The position numbers were made by a program, and so were the translations under genes. From positions 62,001 through 126,000 of the forward strand of contig JADNYJ010000104.1 of the NCBI GenBank assembly GCA_015501075.1: 64,000 nt of DNA, in the 5' to 3' direction. Under the pieces are notes generated by a model. It was not told where the DNA came from. It did not search any database and saw only the letters and a program-made list of their open reading frames with translations. Below, one piece after another: positions 1 to 12,328 of the stretch. The DNA comes from Gymnopilus junonius (Eukaryota > Basidiomycota > Agaricomycetes > Agaricales > Galerinaceae). The stretch's first letter is position 1, and each line of letters starts with the position of its first letter.

Positions 1-2081
1 GACATGGCCACGGGGGTGTTGCGTTTTCTCCAAACCACCACTTGGTTGGCGAGGGATGATTACAAGGTCCGAGTCGATGACCTATCAATGACTTAGTCGG
101 AGCCTCCGAGTCCTACACCGACTGATTACTAGATTGGTCCTCACCAGCAAAGAGATTGAGCCTAACCTAGACGGCGCCCTCCTAAGCATCTTGAGTTGGC
201 AATCCACTGGTGCTTGTGTTAGTCAGCTGGCATCGTTGACTCCGGTTTAATTTTATCTGCCACAGCCACCGATCAATTCAGCGGCTTTCCGGAGCCACAA
301 ACATTACGTAGTAATCGATGATCTGAGCCTGTCTAATCTTATCACCTGCAATTTGGCATAACGCGCTCAGCAACCTCTCTTTTACCCCCACCATCGCCCA
401 TAATTTCCAGAATCCCCACACCCACGAAACCCACGACTACCTGAAGATGTTTATTCCGTTCCGCACGTTTCCGACGACCTTCAAATTTGCGCAAATTTCA
501 ATGTGCGTATTCTCCCAGACTCGTGCTGGCTACCTGCAAGTGTTGCATTTCGGTCATGCATCATCTCTTTCTCTATGGGTTCAGAAATTATTGAGAGAAA
601 TATGCGCAGGCTATATGCGTCATATTTACGCGCTTTTTCTTTGGTATTCTTCTACGCTTGGCTCGTGCTATCAGCTATCAGAAAGTGCTCTAACAGCTTA
701 CTACTACGCCGGCGACAAGTTTACGTTCCTGCAGGCTGGACGTCTGGTGATACCGCTGGTTCACTGGACTTATCGAATTAACTGGTTCTTTAATGAGGGG
801 GTTTCTGAGGGCATCATTGTTCTCTGAGCACGGAAGTTTTCTGGTATGTCTCGACGCATGTACTCGCATATATTCACCTTTTCTCGCGTTTCTTGACGCC
901 TTCCTTTATTCTGGTCATCTCTCGGAGTTCTTCAGACATCCCTTTTCTAAGTCATGAAAATTTGTGCATGTATGCACGCATACATCTTGACTGACCCAGT
1001 CGTAGCTGTTCTAATCCTCTTCTGAAGGCTGCTCAGACTATATCTATGAGCCTGCTAACGAAATCTGAAACCTGGAGTTCAGAGAAGGCATTTTCATTTC
1101 TGAATTTCTGAGTTATGTTGACGTTTCAGAGCTTTTACACTGTCTGGAGTTTTGTCCTGAGCCTCTTTATTCCGGCCTCATTCTGGGTCTCTTCGTTCTT
1201 TGCCTTCTAACCTTGCAGGCCTATTTTGACTTCTACTTGCCGGCCAAGTTAGTTTGAGTTCCTCTACTCTGGGAAGGCACTCTTTCATACGTTCTGGACC
1301 CCTGCTTTATGATTCACTTCGACTTGTCATGGAGCATCAGAGGAATGATATTTATCATCCCCTTGCTCATGCGGCCGGTAAGCAATTGTCCCAGTTGGTC
1401 CACAACGAGTACTTCTGAAGATGCCCATTTTGGACCGCTTGGGCAATTGCTTGCCGCGCTATTTCACTGGTCACTGTTCGCCCCTGTTGCTTGATTTTTT
1501 TTGGACCTTGAAGCGCCCGTCCCTGGACTGCTGGTCGTTCGATGAATGACGTGAAGAGCCGAGCCTGGATTGAATACCTTCATACACCGACCGATGACCT
1601 CATTCTGAAAGTCGACGATGTTTGAGCCCTCAGACCACATCAAACATTCAAATAAGCTTGTCTCAGTTGCCACCTGCTTTTCAACTTTCTGCCAGGTTTC
1701 TGCGTTGTTCTTGCCTTGAATTCTCCGTGAGCCGATGCGGGGTAATGGCTGGCATAGCCATATAAGGGAGTGCACGTGTGTCAGCTTGTCCGAGTCTGGT
1801 AATTGAGATCTTAAATTCCGGCAACGTTCCATCCATACAAACTCTTATCTAGAGCTTCCTCTATCTGTGCAGCTCGTTGTGCCCCTCTCTTTCCTATCCA
1901 AATCCTTTTCACTTCGTCCAAACCTCCTCAACGCCATACCTACACGTACCACCTGCCTCATCGTCTTTCCACAAATTTTCCTCGGTTCCGATATTCCTTG
2001 CACGGACAGTTCGACCTCGTCGGAAGGAGTCATTTTGTACCCTCCTTCACAGGTCGTTCGGTCTAAAACTTTCACATCTGC
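1..2081. other. 5' stretch without a recognised gene
   Basis: I recognise no gene here. Open frames of 60-126 codons exist (for example 447-827 on + and 1464-1832 on -), but their translations are low-complexity or Phe/Leu/Ser-rich, match no family I know and lack plausible splice structure. The last 200 bases, rich in C and T, are a reasonable 5' untranslated and promoter region for the gene starting at 2082. Confidence 0.5.
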
Positions 2082-5000
2082 ATGACCTTGCTCCATGACT
2101 ACTTCAAAACACGAAACTTGCAGGGCTTCCAGCGCCTGCTCGACGGCAGTAACGAGCGTGGGTCCGCCCCCGCTGCTCCGTCGACATCCGCTGGAGCCTC
2201 AGGATCAAATCATACGCCTGGAGGAAAATCATGGACTCGTACCGGGGGATTAACCAATTTTGCTTCTAACCACCTTGATGTTAATGCCAGGGACTGGCTT
2301 GGGAGGACGGCCCTTCATCTCGTTTGCACTTCACTGGAAGGCATCGAGTACGCTAGGGCGCTCCTGAAGCATCCGAATATCGATGTCAACCTTCCAGACA
2401 CGGAAAGCATGTGGACGCCCTTGCACCGAGCTCTCTATACAGCCAATCTCCCTGTTGCGTGAGCTTTTCTGTCTTCCTAGCTAGTATACACCGCATTGAC
2501 GTCATCCTCAAAATTTTTAGACTGATGCTACTCCAGCGTTCAGATATCAATGCATCTCTGAAGGACGTGGAGGGGTACACAGCGTTCGACTTGTACAATT
2601 CGACTGTGAACGGAACGAAGCCAAATGCAGGGGAAGTCAACGCTGAGCTTTTCACATGGGGAGCAAACAGGCGCGCGGTTTCTAGACACGTTTTCTGGAC
2701 ATATTCTCATAAATTTGTTTCCAGAAATGCAGCTCTTGGCTTATCTGACGCCAATGATCGGACATATCCAGACCATGTCATCATCAGCTCGAAGGAAGAC
2801 CCAGCGAAACTTTCCAAGATGACTTTAGCAGCGAGGTTCTCACCCATACACGTTCGTCAAATTCAAATGTCCAAATTACACACAGGTCCGTTACTTCCTC
2901 ACACTTCTTACCTTATCCATTTTCATTGCAATTATCGTCCACAGCAGTCATCACAGATGAACCTGAGGGCAATGTTCGACTTTGTGGGTTTGGGAGCGGC
3001 GGACGGTGGCTATTTGTGCTTTATTGGAAGTAGCACTCTTTCTGATACATGCTTATCAGGCTTGGGTCGGCCCAGCACATGCAGTACAGCCTCAAACCGC
3101 TTCCGTCCCTCAACTTACCCATTCAGAGCGTAGCGCTTGGTCAGGACCATACCCTTGCCCTCACAAAGTCCGGCGAAGTTTATTCATGGGGCCTCAATCG
3201 TTTTTCGCAACTTGGTTATATCGTGGAGCTTCCCGCTGGAATTACCGGACGCCATGAGGAGCCCATTCAGAGTGTTCCGAAGAGGATTGTCGGCCTTCTA
3301 CGACGAGAGGTTGTCATCGGTGTAGCAGCGAGTAGAAATGCCTCTGCGTGCTGGACTAAAGAGGTTGTTTTCACGTGGGGAACCAACACTGGCCAGCTTG
3401 GTACGCGTCCTCACCCGCCTTTCCCAACTGCTTCAGATTTTAAACTTTACCCATTCAGGATACGATAAATCCGCTCAACCTGTTCAAATCACCCCCCGTC
3501 CAGTGACCAAATTCTCCAACTATGTAATTGATGTCGCCATGAGTGTACGTTTCGCTATCTATCTGGAAACTTAGCAATTTGACCCGTGAAACAGGACACC
3601 GTTTTGGTTGCTCTACTCGCCAACAACCACGTGGAATGCGTTTGGAATGATAGGCACTACCGTATCAGGTAACGTTTTACTCTGACATTTCAATTTCATT
3701 ACCATTCTAAATTGTTCGTCAGTTTTCCGGTACACGCGTTCCCAACTGGTATAGAGCCATACCGACCTCCACAGTCTATCAAAGACTCCTGTATCTCCAA
3801 AGTAACATGTTGCGACGACACCTTTGCCGCTCTTTCTTCTAACGGAGAAGTCTTTACGTTTTCATCACCCAATGTCAACCCGGATTTGACCACAGGAGAG
3901 GGTAGAGGGTTCAAGCCCCAGCGAGTATGGGCATTGAGAAAGAAGTTCAGTGCCGTCAAGGTTTGTTCGACGTGTATTACTACCCTTTATCCTTTCTGAG
4001 TGTTTGATTTATAGGACGTTGCCTTGGGTTCTGACGGGTCTATCATCATTTGCACGGAATCTGGTCATGTCTTCGTCCGCACAAGAAACGCCAAGGGCGC
4101 CTCTGGAAAGGCTTTCAAGTTTGAACGCATCCCTTACTTGCAGCGAGTCACTCAAGTTTGCGCAAACAACACCGGGGCCTTTGGTGCGTTAAGGATCGAC
4201 TACGAGCCAAAGCCCATAGAAGTGTCTGGCAACATCATCGCACAGGACTTGAAAACTATCCAACCTTATCTACAGTTCTATCGCGGCGAGGATGAGGGTA
4301 CGGATAATGATAGGCATATCACTGGGCTGTCCGAGTCAGATAGAAAAGGGCGAGGCTTGAGGCGTACTGCAGCAAACATTGCCACGTCACAGCACCTCGA
4401 CGACGAACCAGAGGATGATACAGGGATCGAATGCGATATTCATGATGCCCTTCAACTGTATGACGTGCTGGTATGCGAGCAACAGATGCGGAAAGCAGGA
4501 GGAGGAAGCGTCGCATATGAGACCGTTCGCCTTCCTCACGGTGCTGATACTGTGGTGCACGTTCAGTCTGGTGGAGGAGCCACATTTCCGGTTCATCGCG
4601 TTATCCTCGGTACACGATCGCACGTTCTTGCTCAGATTCTTGCGGGATCCGAGCCTATCAGTACCAAGGACCAGCAGTTTAATCTCAACATCAGCATTTC
4701 GATGAGATTGCTTCCGCCGAAACCGGGCCCTGGGCTAGGCGTATTCAAGATTACGAGGCTCTCGGTCGGAGGGTGTCATTCTCTTTCTATGCTTATCTTG
4801 CTGCGCTATCTCTATTCGGATGAGCTGCTGGCCATCTGGGACGGGAGGATCGGCATGGTAATTGAGAAGGAGTTGCAGGGTCTGCATGCGAACCCTTCGC
4901 AAATCAAGGCGGAACTGCAGGCCTTGGCTGCCTTGTTGGATTTACCTGCTCTTATGGTTGCTTTGGAACCTCCCGTAAAACGGGAACCAGTTCCGTCGAT

Positions 5001-7168
5001 GAGGCAGGATTTGCAGAGGCTCTTTGAGAGTTCTCAATCGCAGCACCGTTTCAGAAATTCTTCTCCCCTTTCTCCGGATGTCGTTCTTGATCTGGCAGAC
5101 AGGCAGGTCTTTACCCACTCTGCGGTATTGAGAGCGCGGTCTCCGCTTTTCGCGAGCTTTTTCGAGCTAGAGGATTGGACCAAGAAGAGGTGGGACGCAA
5201 ATGGGAAGGTTTTGCTCGATATGAAGCACCTGAAGTGGAATGCCATGCAATTTGTACTGGCATTTATGTGTTTCGGCGCAGATAAAGAAATGTTCGACGT
5301 CCTAGGTAAGCATAGTAGCTAAAGTTGGACAGACTTGCTTGCTAATCACTACACTCCCACTTGCAGAGTTCATCGATTCGGTGGAAGTCCTATTACCGTT
5401 TATGTTTGAGATTCTAGCGGCCGCGGTAAGAATCTTCATACACATTTGAGCCTCCGGTACTGACTATTTCACGTCTCAGAACGAATTACTTCTTGACCGC
5501 CTCATCCTCCTCTGCTCTTCCGTCGTCCTCCAACATTCTAATATCAGTAATGCCTGCTATGTTCTTGCAGACGCCACGCATTTTCACGTCCAGCCTCTAA
5601 TCGAGAAACTTCAGGAATATATCTCTGTCAACATGGAGTCCTTCCTTGAAAGTCGCATCCTCGATGAAATTCCGTATTCGCTAGTCAAGCAACTAGCCAA
5701 GTTCGTAATGCAGCGTCAGATAGAGAAGTCACCTTTCGCCAGGAGCGATGTCTTCGTGCAAGAGACGATGGCAAAGCACGCCGCGTGGTTGGCGGACGAG
5801 GATATCCCAGAGACGATCGTGAGATCAGCTGTTACGGCCAGAGCTGCTTTGCGGAAGGATAGAGACGCAGCTTCTGCGGCCAGACTCTCACCGCCGACTC
5901 CGAGCAAGAAAACTGTCCAGCATAAAGCAGCACCAAGCTTTGTCCCTCCTCAACGTATGCTCCGCAGGCCACCATCAGGAGACGAGATTTTCATCATGGA
6001 TGAACAACAGGAGGCGTCTTCTGCCACTTTGACCATTTATGCAGCTTCTCAAGATACACCTACGTTACTTCCCGTTCCTGTTCCACCCGTTTGGAAGGCT
6101 CATGGGGCACCACGGTCAGTTTTTACATTACCTAACAATTTCCGCATCGCGTTGAGATATTCTATGCAGAGTCGACATGAAAGCTCTAATGGCTGAAGAG
6201 GCTAGTCACAACCATCTACCTACGCCATCGCGGCATCCTTCAGTACAGAACTTGTCTCAAGCTTCACGGCCAAGTCCTAGCAAAATCCCTCTCACAAGCG
6301 AAAGTCCAAGTTCCTATTCTCCCTATAAACCTTCCGGGTCCAAAGCAGGCGCATCCACCAGCTGGAGAATTAACGTAAATGCCGAACAAGGTTTTGATGC
6401 CCATGGAATGGGGCCTGCTACTCCGCCTAAGGCCGGTCCTAATTTGCCTAGAGACGGCTCTCGCCCTGGTCCGTCTGCGATTATATCCAAAGGACAAACT
6501 ACACCTTCAGTAACGCCTACAACACCTGGTCGTGCTCAGGCTCAGGCCCCTGGACTTGGGCCCGTTATTACGCCATCGCGTCACACACCTTCAAAATCTG
6601 GGCTGTCGAGTACGCGCAATGTATCGTAAGTTTTTCGATTCCTGTTGATCTTTCGTGACTAAAACTTGCTGTATTCCTGTTCAGTGGGGGCAAAGCATGG
6701 ACACAACCACCAGCCCAACCCTCTACGCCGACGCCATCGGCACCGACCCGAGGGATGTCTTTTGTCGCTATTCAACATTCGCAGCAGGAAGCCGTTCCTG
6801 CTAAGGACAGTAAAGCTCGGTCCTTGCGCAAGATCCAGGAAGAAGAGAGGGCTATTCAAGCTGAAGCGGATTTCCTCAAGTGGTGGGCTGAAGAAGAGGA
6901 GCGCGTTCAGCAGGAGGCGTTGGCGCTGTCGCAGTTCCAAGAGAACCTCAACAAAAATGAAAGTAAACCGAATAAAAGGCCTCGGCACCAGAAACCTAAA
7001 GGAAAGGAGAAGGAGAAAGAGAAGACTGCACCGACACCTGGTAGTGCCAGTGGTGACGCAGCTGGCCGCCGGCAGCCTGCCCAACAGGTCACAGATAGTC
7101 AATCTCCTGCATCTAGAAAGCAACAGCCACGCAAGGCTCGTCAGCAGAAAACCGTAGCCGATTCTTAA
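2082..7168 (+). CDS. Ankyrin-RCC1-BTB-BTB protein, IBtk-like
   Basis: A multi-exon gene for a protein of well over 1,000 residues. Seen in order: ankyrin repeats (VNARDWLGRTALHLVC near residue 65, then DVNLPDTESMWTPLHRAL); RCC1 repeats (VALGQDHTLALTKSGEVYSWG, then VVFTWGTNTGQLG and the degenerate VTCCDDTFAALSSNGEVFTF); a first BTB-like segment (VHVQSGGGATFPVHRVILGTR, about 4555-4625); a second BTB domain (SPDVVLDLADRQVFTHSAVL, from about 5065) with a BACK-like helical tail; and a basic, Lys/Glu-rich low-complexity C-terminus after 6700. This order is that of inhibitor of Bruton tyrosine kinase (IBtk) and its fungal relatives, which in animals act as Cul3 substrate adaptors; that role here is inferred. 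The first intron follows CCTGTTGC at 2459. The start at 2082 is the first ATG in the ankyrin frame. Reading frames are intact throughout, unlike in several neighbours. Confidence 0.85.
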
Positions 7169-7511
7169 ACATGCCACAGATACCCGTTATATTTCGTCCT
7201 CAATCTTCCTAAATTATGGTTAATGATATCTTTGAACATGAACATGAACAGTATGTTTATTTCATATGCGGTTTTACGTTGCTTTACATATACATTGAGT
7301 TAGATAGATATAAATTTTTCTACGAGTTATAACCTAATTGCTACAATGTAGAATATAATCTGCTTTAAGTCGGAGGTCCGAGTAATTTTGGGTATGCAGC
7401 GTAATCAGAGGAGTGGAGATGGTAAGATGCTTGTTGTACAAATGCTATTTGGTAATTAGTGCCAGAAATTGAACGATCAGATAGAAGAAAAAAGTGGGAA
7501 CACTGCATTCA
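7169..7511. other. Shared 3' region between convergent genes
   Basis: AT-rich gap between the stop codons of the IBtk-like gene (+) and Hsp78 (-). It presumably carries both polyadenylation regions. A short GAACAT direct repeat lies near 7234-7249. No coding potential was recognised. Confidence 0.5.
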
Positions 7512-10500
7512 TTACACCCTGCGGAAGTCTTGCTCTTCAGTGTCCTCAACCTCGATGGCGTCAGATTCTGGTCGGCCAACTAGAGGATCCGGAGGATGAT
7601 TGTCCTTGATATCCAAAACATCCCCGTTGACACGGATCTGAACAGTGTCGCCCTCCCTAAAAGCAATGATAGTCGCTCCCCGTGAGCAAGTAATGTAAAT
7701 TACATAAGCACAGCCAACACACCTGACTGTCCCTTCCAAAAGCTTCCTTGCTAAAGGGAAGAGCACATCTGTCCGCACAACCCTCGCAATCGCACGGGCA
7801 CCATAGACGTCCGAGAAGCCCTTGTTAGCTAGCCAATCTCTTGCCTCGTCATCCACATCCAATGCAATCCGCTTGTGCTTCAACCTATTTGCGACGTCGT
7901 CCAGACGGAGTTGGACAACTTTAAGGATCGACTGTTTTGAAAGTTTGTTGAACACCAGCATGGAGTCGAGCCGATTAAGGAGCTCTGGCGGGAAGTACTC
8001 CGACGTGCGTTCAAGGACTTCGGCCTTGGCTTCTTCTGTTACGACGCCTGTTTCTGGGTTACTTGCGGAAGGGTGAGCGAGAATGTCACTGCCAAGATTG
8101 CTTGTCAAGCAGATGATAGTGTTCTATATGAAACGATAGTGTTAAATTGATCCAGAAGCAAGCTGCGGCAGGGCTATACATACCTTGAAATCGACCTTGC
8201 GACCTTGACTGTCAGTGATAGTTCCTTCATCCAGTATTTGCAATAAGATGAGGGCGACATCTTTATGTGCCTTCTCTAATTCGTCAAGTAACACAACGGC
8301 TGAGATATCGCTATCAGTACAAGCTTCATGCCGAGGTAGAAAGAACTTAACTCACCATAAGGTTTCCGTCGGACAGCCTCAGTGAGTTGACCACCCTCCT
8401 CAAAACCAACATAACCAGGTGCAGCGCCAATGAGTCGTGAAATCGTATGACGGTCGTGATACTGTAACAAGCCGGGTGTTAGCATGTCGAGAGCAGGGTG
8501 TCACACTTGGCGGACTTACCTCAGACATATTGATAGTGATGAGCCCCTCTGCTCGTCGTTGTACAAGAAGGAAGCAAGGGCCTTGCACAGTTCCGTCTAT
8601 AAAGAAAAGGACTTCAGAAATGAGAACAGGTTTGATGAGAGAAATCTCACCTTGCCGACACCAGTGGGACCCAGGAACAAGAAAGATGCGACAGGCCGAT
8701 TTGGAGCACCCAATCCTGAACGAGATATCCTAACAGCGTCGCTGACGGCGGCTACAACATGATCCTGGCCTACAACGCGTTCACACAGCACATTCTCCAT
8801 CTGTCAAGTCAAGAATTAGCAAAGTAGTCCTTTCAGGTAAGCAGGCAAAAAAGAAAAAACGAACATGAACAAGTTTATCCCTCTCGCCCTTCAACAGATT
8901 CTGCACTGGGATACCAGTTGACTTTGCCACCACTCTCGCGATATCATTGGACGTCACACGCTCATGGAGCATCGCCAGCGTTGACTCGTCCACCTCCTCC
9001 GACTCCTTCTCAGTCGGCAGCTTTCGCTCCAGTTCTGGGATGGTGGCAAATCGCAATCGGGAAGCAAGCTCGTATTGGCCTTGTCGTTGGGCAACTTCCA
9101 GTTGATACTTGGCTTCCTCCAACTTCTTCTTTGTCTCTTTGATGTCTTGCAACCGAGAACGCTCTGTGAAGATTCATATCAGCCTGCTTTATCCGAAATA
9201 GAGACCGAAGGCGTCGCAAGTACATACCGGCTTGCCAAACAGAAGTCATTGCATCAGCCTCCTGCCTCTTGACCATGAGATCCTCCTCCACATTCTGCCT
9301 CCTCTCCACGCTGAATACATCCGTCTCCTTCTTCAAACTCTCATACTCAATCTGGAGCGTGACTATCTGCCTCTCAAGCGCTTCCAGCTCATCTGGCTTA
9401 GATTCCTGAGCGAGCCTAAGAGCAGAAGCGGCTTCGTCCATCAGATCAATGGCTTTATCAGGCAAATAACGGTCGGAGATGTAACGTGCAGAGTAAACGG
9501 CAGCTGGAGATCAAAGTCTCGATTCAGAAGACCAAACCAAGTAGAATGCGAGAGGAAAGGACGGACCGGTGACGAGAGCCCCGTCTGAAATCTCCACACC
9601 GTGGTGTACCTCGTATCTGGGCTTGAGACCACGTAAGATGGCGATTGTGGACGAAACTGTGGGCTCGTCGACTGTAACGGGCTGGAATCGTCTTTCGAGT
9701 GCGGCGTCCTTACCAATGGTCTTACGGTATTCATCAGCTGATACATGGTTAGAGTCTGCTTGACTAAATTTCATATGAAACACACTTACGTGTTGTTGCA
9801 CCACAAGTTGAAGGCCTCGTGCCAATGCTGGCTTAATCATTTGTCCAGCGTCGATGCTGCCTTCCGCTTTACCCAGCTGGAAGAGTGTATCTGTTTGATA
9901 ATAGCATCGATCATTCCTGTTAGCTTTCCCTTCAAAAATGGAAGCTACTTACGGACTTCGTCAATGAAGCATATTACTTTCTTGCTCTTGAATATTTCCA
10001 TAAGTTGACTTATTAGAAACACAAGCCAAGAAAATATCCTCACCTCGTCTTCGATGTCCCGGAGCAATGCTTTGAACTTCTCCTCAAATGCACCTCGAAT
10101 ACCTGAACCAGCCATGATTGCAGCAAGGTCAATTGACAGGACGCGTTTGTCTTGCAACGACTGTAAGGATCGTTAATTGTAAGGCGTGGAAACATAAAGT
10201 TATGAACTCACCTCTGGGACTTCTTTAGATACTATACGGCTGGCCAAGCCTTCCAATATGGCGGTCTTTCCCACTCCCGGAGGTCCAATGAGCTAAAGAA
10301 TGTGGTAAACTAACTGACGTGCAAAGGAAGGCAGAGATAAAACATACGACGGGGTTGGATTTGTTCTTCTGGATAATACTAGACGAGGATGTGAGCAGAC
10401 ATGAAGCGACATTGCACTTTTCTTGGACTGACTTTGGATAGTTCGTCGAATTTCTAGGCGAATGAACTTCATAGGACAAATGAATGTAAAGCAAATACGT

Positions 10501-10919
10501 ACCATCATCCCTGCCAATAGTAGGATCCAGTTTTCCATCTCGTGCCAATTGTGTGAGGTCGACACTCTGCAGAGGGTGAGAACATAATAGAAATGAACGA
10601 AAGAGAACGACATTACATATTCTTTTAATGCTTCGCCTTTCTGGTGTTGTGGACCCCAAAGCTAAATCCACCACCTGGGGGCATTCCGTTCCACCTCCAG
10701 GAGGACTAGCATAATGCCTAACGCTTTGGAATCCATTCCGAAGGGCGACGCAAGCTGAAGGGACTAAAAGGAGCGGCCCAGGTCGTGTCCGTGTCCGTGC
10801 ATAGATATTTGCGTGGGTTGTTTGTACTTTTGAAAGAGAAGAGAAAGGACGAGAGCGCGTAAACGCAGATTGGCTGCGTAGCTTGGAGAGCGGGTTAACG
10901 ACTGAGCGACACGGGACAT
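7512..10919 (-). CDS. HSP78: Mitochondrial Hsp100/ClpB chaperone Hsp78
   Basis: AAA+ disaggregase of the ClpB class that resolubilises aggregated proteins in the mitochondrial matrix together with mtHsp70. There are two ATPase modules. Module 1 has Walker [10 protein letters not shown] (about 10275) and Walker B ICFIDEV (about 9960). A middle coiled coil follows, with the ERRF and EVHHGV regions before it. Module 2 has GPTGVGK (8652), split by an intron before TEL, then [24 protein letters not shown] and the ClpB C-terminus. There is no ClpN domain. Instead an Arg/Ser-rich leader and a SPPGGG / [10 protein letters not shown] linker precede [18 protein letters not shown], which is typical of Hsp78 rather than cytosolic Hsp104. 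The start is the ATG at 10919 ([11 protein letters not shown]). The conserved frame is broken near 10890, 10692, 10656, 9802 and 8546, each needing one extra base, so the gene reads as interrupted although its motifs are intact. It is divergent from the aldolase gene over about 240 bp that contain a heat-shock element. Confidence 0.9.
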
Positions 10920-11046
10920 GAACGACAGTTCTTTGAGAAGGCAGAAGTTAGGCGGTGAAGAAGAAATGGGGAGAAGGAGAACCTACGTTTTTCACACATT
11001 CAGCATTTGTAGGCTGCTCCAGGCGGCGACGATGACGAGCGGGATG

Positions 11047-11071
11047 TTTCGAGAAATAACCAGAATATTCG
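11047..11071. promoter_or_regulatory. Heat-shock element in the divergent Hsp78/deoC promoter
   Basis: Five consecutive 5-bp units read tTTCg aGAAa taacc aGAAt aTTCg. Four match the nGAAn/nTTCn unit of the heat-shock factor site in correct alternating phase, and one unit is a spacer. It lies about 130-150 bp upstream of the Hsp78 start codon and about 90 bp upstream of the aldolase start. Position and gene identity suit control of Hsp78 by Hsf1. Confidence 0.7.
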
Positions 11072-11158
11072 GGGAACGGTGGGCGGGTCCAAATTGATGT
11101 CTCATTGCGGCCTTGTGAGAAAACATATCCTCATTTGATTAATCAACGAGTTCAACCA

Positions 11159-12181
11159 ATGCAGTCGCCACCTTTCCAGATGGGAGACCGTTCACAAGAG
11201 GATTGGTCTTCCTTTATTAACGAAAAATACTGGAGACTCTGACACAGCAGCTCATGGCGATCCCACACCGTTAGAGTCCATAACAACTCCGAGCGACCCT
11301 CGTTTCCCCCTGGCCATTGATCATACCCTGCTCAAGCAAGAGGCAACTCCGGCGCAGATCGATGCTCTCTGTGATGAAGCCATTAAATATGGGTTCAAGG
11401 TGTGCTGTCTACTTTGACTGTCATTTCACAAATACTTACAGTGCAGTGGTTCTGCGATCCTCATCCACACGATTCACCAGTCGTGTTGCATAAACGGAAT
11501 CTACGTTAAAAGGGTGGCGGAACGCTTGCAAGGTTCGCAGACAATTACTTGCTGCGTTGTGGGTTTCCCTCTGGGTGCAGGTTCCGCTGAAACTACAGCC
11601 TAGTGAGTTGTTCTCTTAACTCTTCGTTTGAGAATACTCAGAAGACGAATCAGATCCGTCTCAGTGAAGCTCAGCAAGCTATCAAAGATGGCGCTCTTGA
11701 AGTCGACACTGTAATACCTCTTGGGTTTCTCCTTGCCCAGCCACCACAATATTCAGATATCTTCAAACATCTTCAAACCATCATCTCCTCCGCAGGTCCT
11801 ATCCCCGTCAAAGTGATCATAGAGACAGGCCTAATACCGACTCCGGAACTGAAGATCGCAGCCTGCGTACTAGCTGCTGAAGCTGGTGCGTCATTCGTGA
11901 AGACTTCCACAGGGTTTGCTTCGGGTGGTGGAGCGACAAAGGAGGATGTGCAGCTGATGTATAGGGCAGTAAGGTATAAGGGGAACGTCAAAGTCAAAGC
12001 TTCTGCAGGAGTTCGCTCTTTTGAGGCTTGCAAGGAGATGTTCGCTGCTGGTGCCGAACGAATAGGAACGTGCGTGCATTCATCGTTTTCATTGCCTTGT
12101 TGAAAGATATTGATTGCTCGACTTGCTTAGATCTTCGGAGTCAGCATTGTCAAGAACGCGACCGCGGCAGAAGATTATTAA
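11159..12181 (+). CDS. deoC: Deoxyribose-phosphate aldolase
   Basis: Class I aldolase cleaving 2-deoxyribose 5-phosphate to glyceraldehyde 3-phosphate and acetaldehyde in deoxynucleoside catabolism. Visible motifs are AIDHTLLK, CCINGIYVKRV, CCVVGFPLGAG, YEAQQAIKDGALEVDTVI, VKVIIETG, FVKTSTGFASGGGAT (Schiff-base lysine in VKTSTGF), VKVKASAGVRSFE and AERIGT. Introns are read at 11400-11480 and 11603-11664; the second gives a seamless TA|YEAQQ join. A last intron starts at 12070. The N-terminus QEDWSSFINEK starts at 11159 or at the next in-frame ATG, 11180. Two single-base gaps interrupt the frame: in the A run at 11223-11227, and at 12137-12138, after which the usual ending GVSIVKNATAAEDY and stop appear one frame over. 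The end at 12181 assumes that shift is an error. Confidence 0.85.
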
Positions 12182-12328
12182 TTGTATTTCTTTATTCCTT
12201 TCCTCACAAATACAATCAGATAAGGAACATTTATTTTTTATTGTGGAATGTATATCATTTGTCTAGATCTCATCGTCAACGAGAAGCGATAAGTTCAAAC
12301 TGCCAGGATTTCATTATATACGTGCGAG

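Noticed and set aside
447..827. 126-codon open frame near the window start
   Set aside because: Composition is not protein-like, there is no family resemblance, and a second overlapping frame is open over the same bases.
7822..8076. Plus-strand open frames over the Hsp78 gene
   Set aside because: They are antisense shadows of the conserved chaperone exons.
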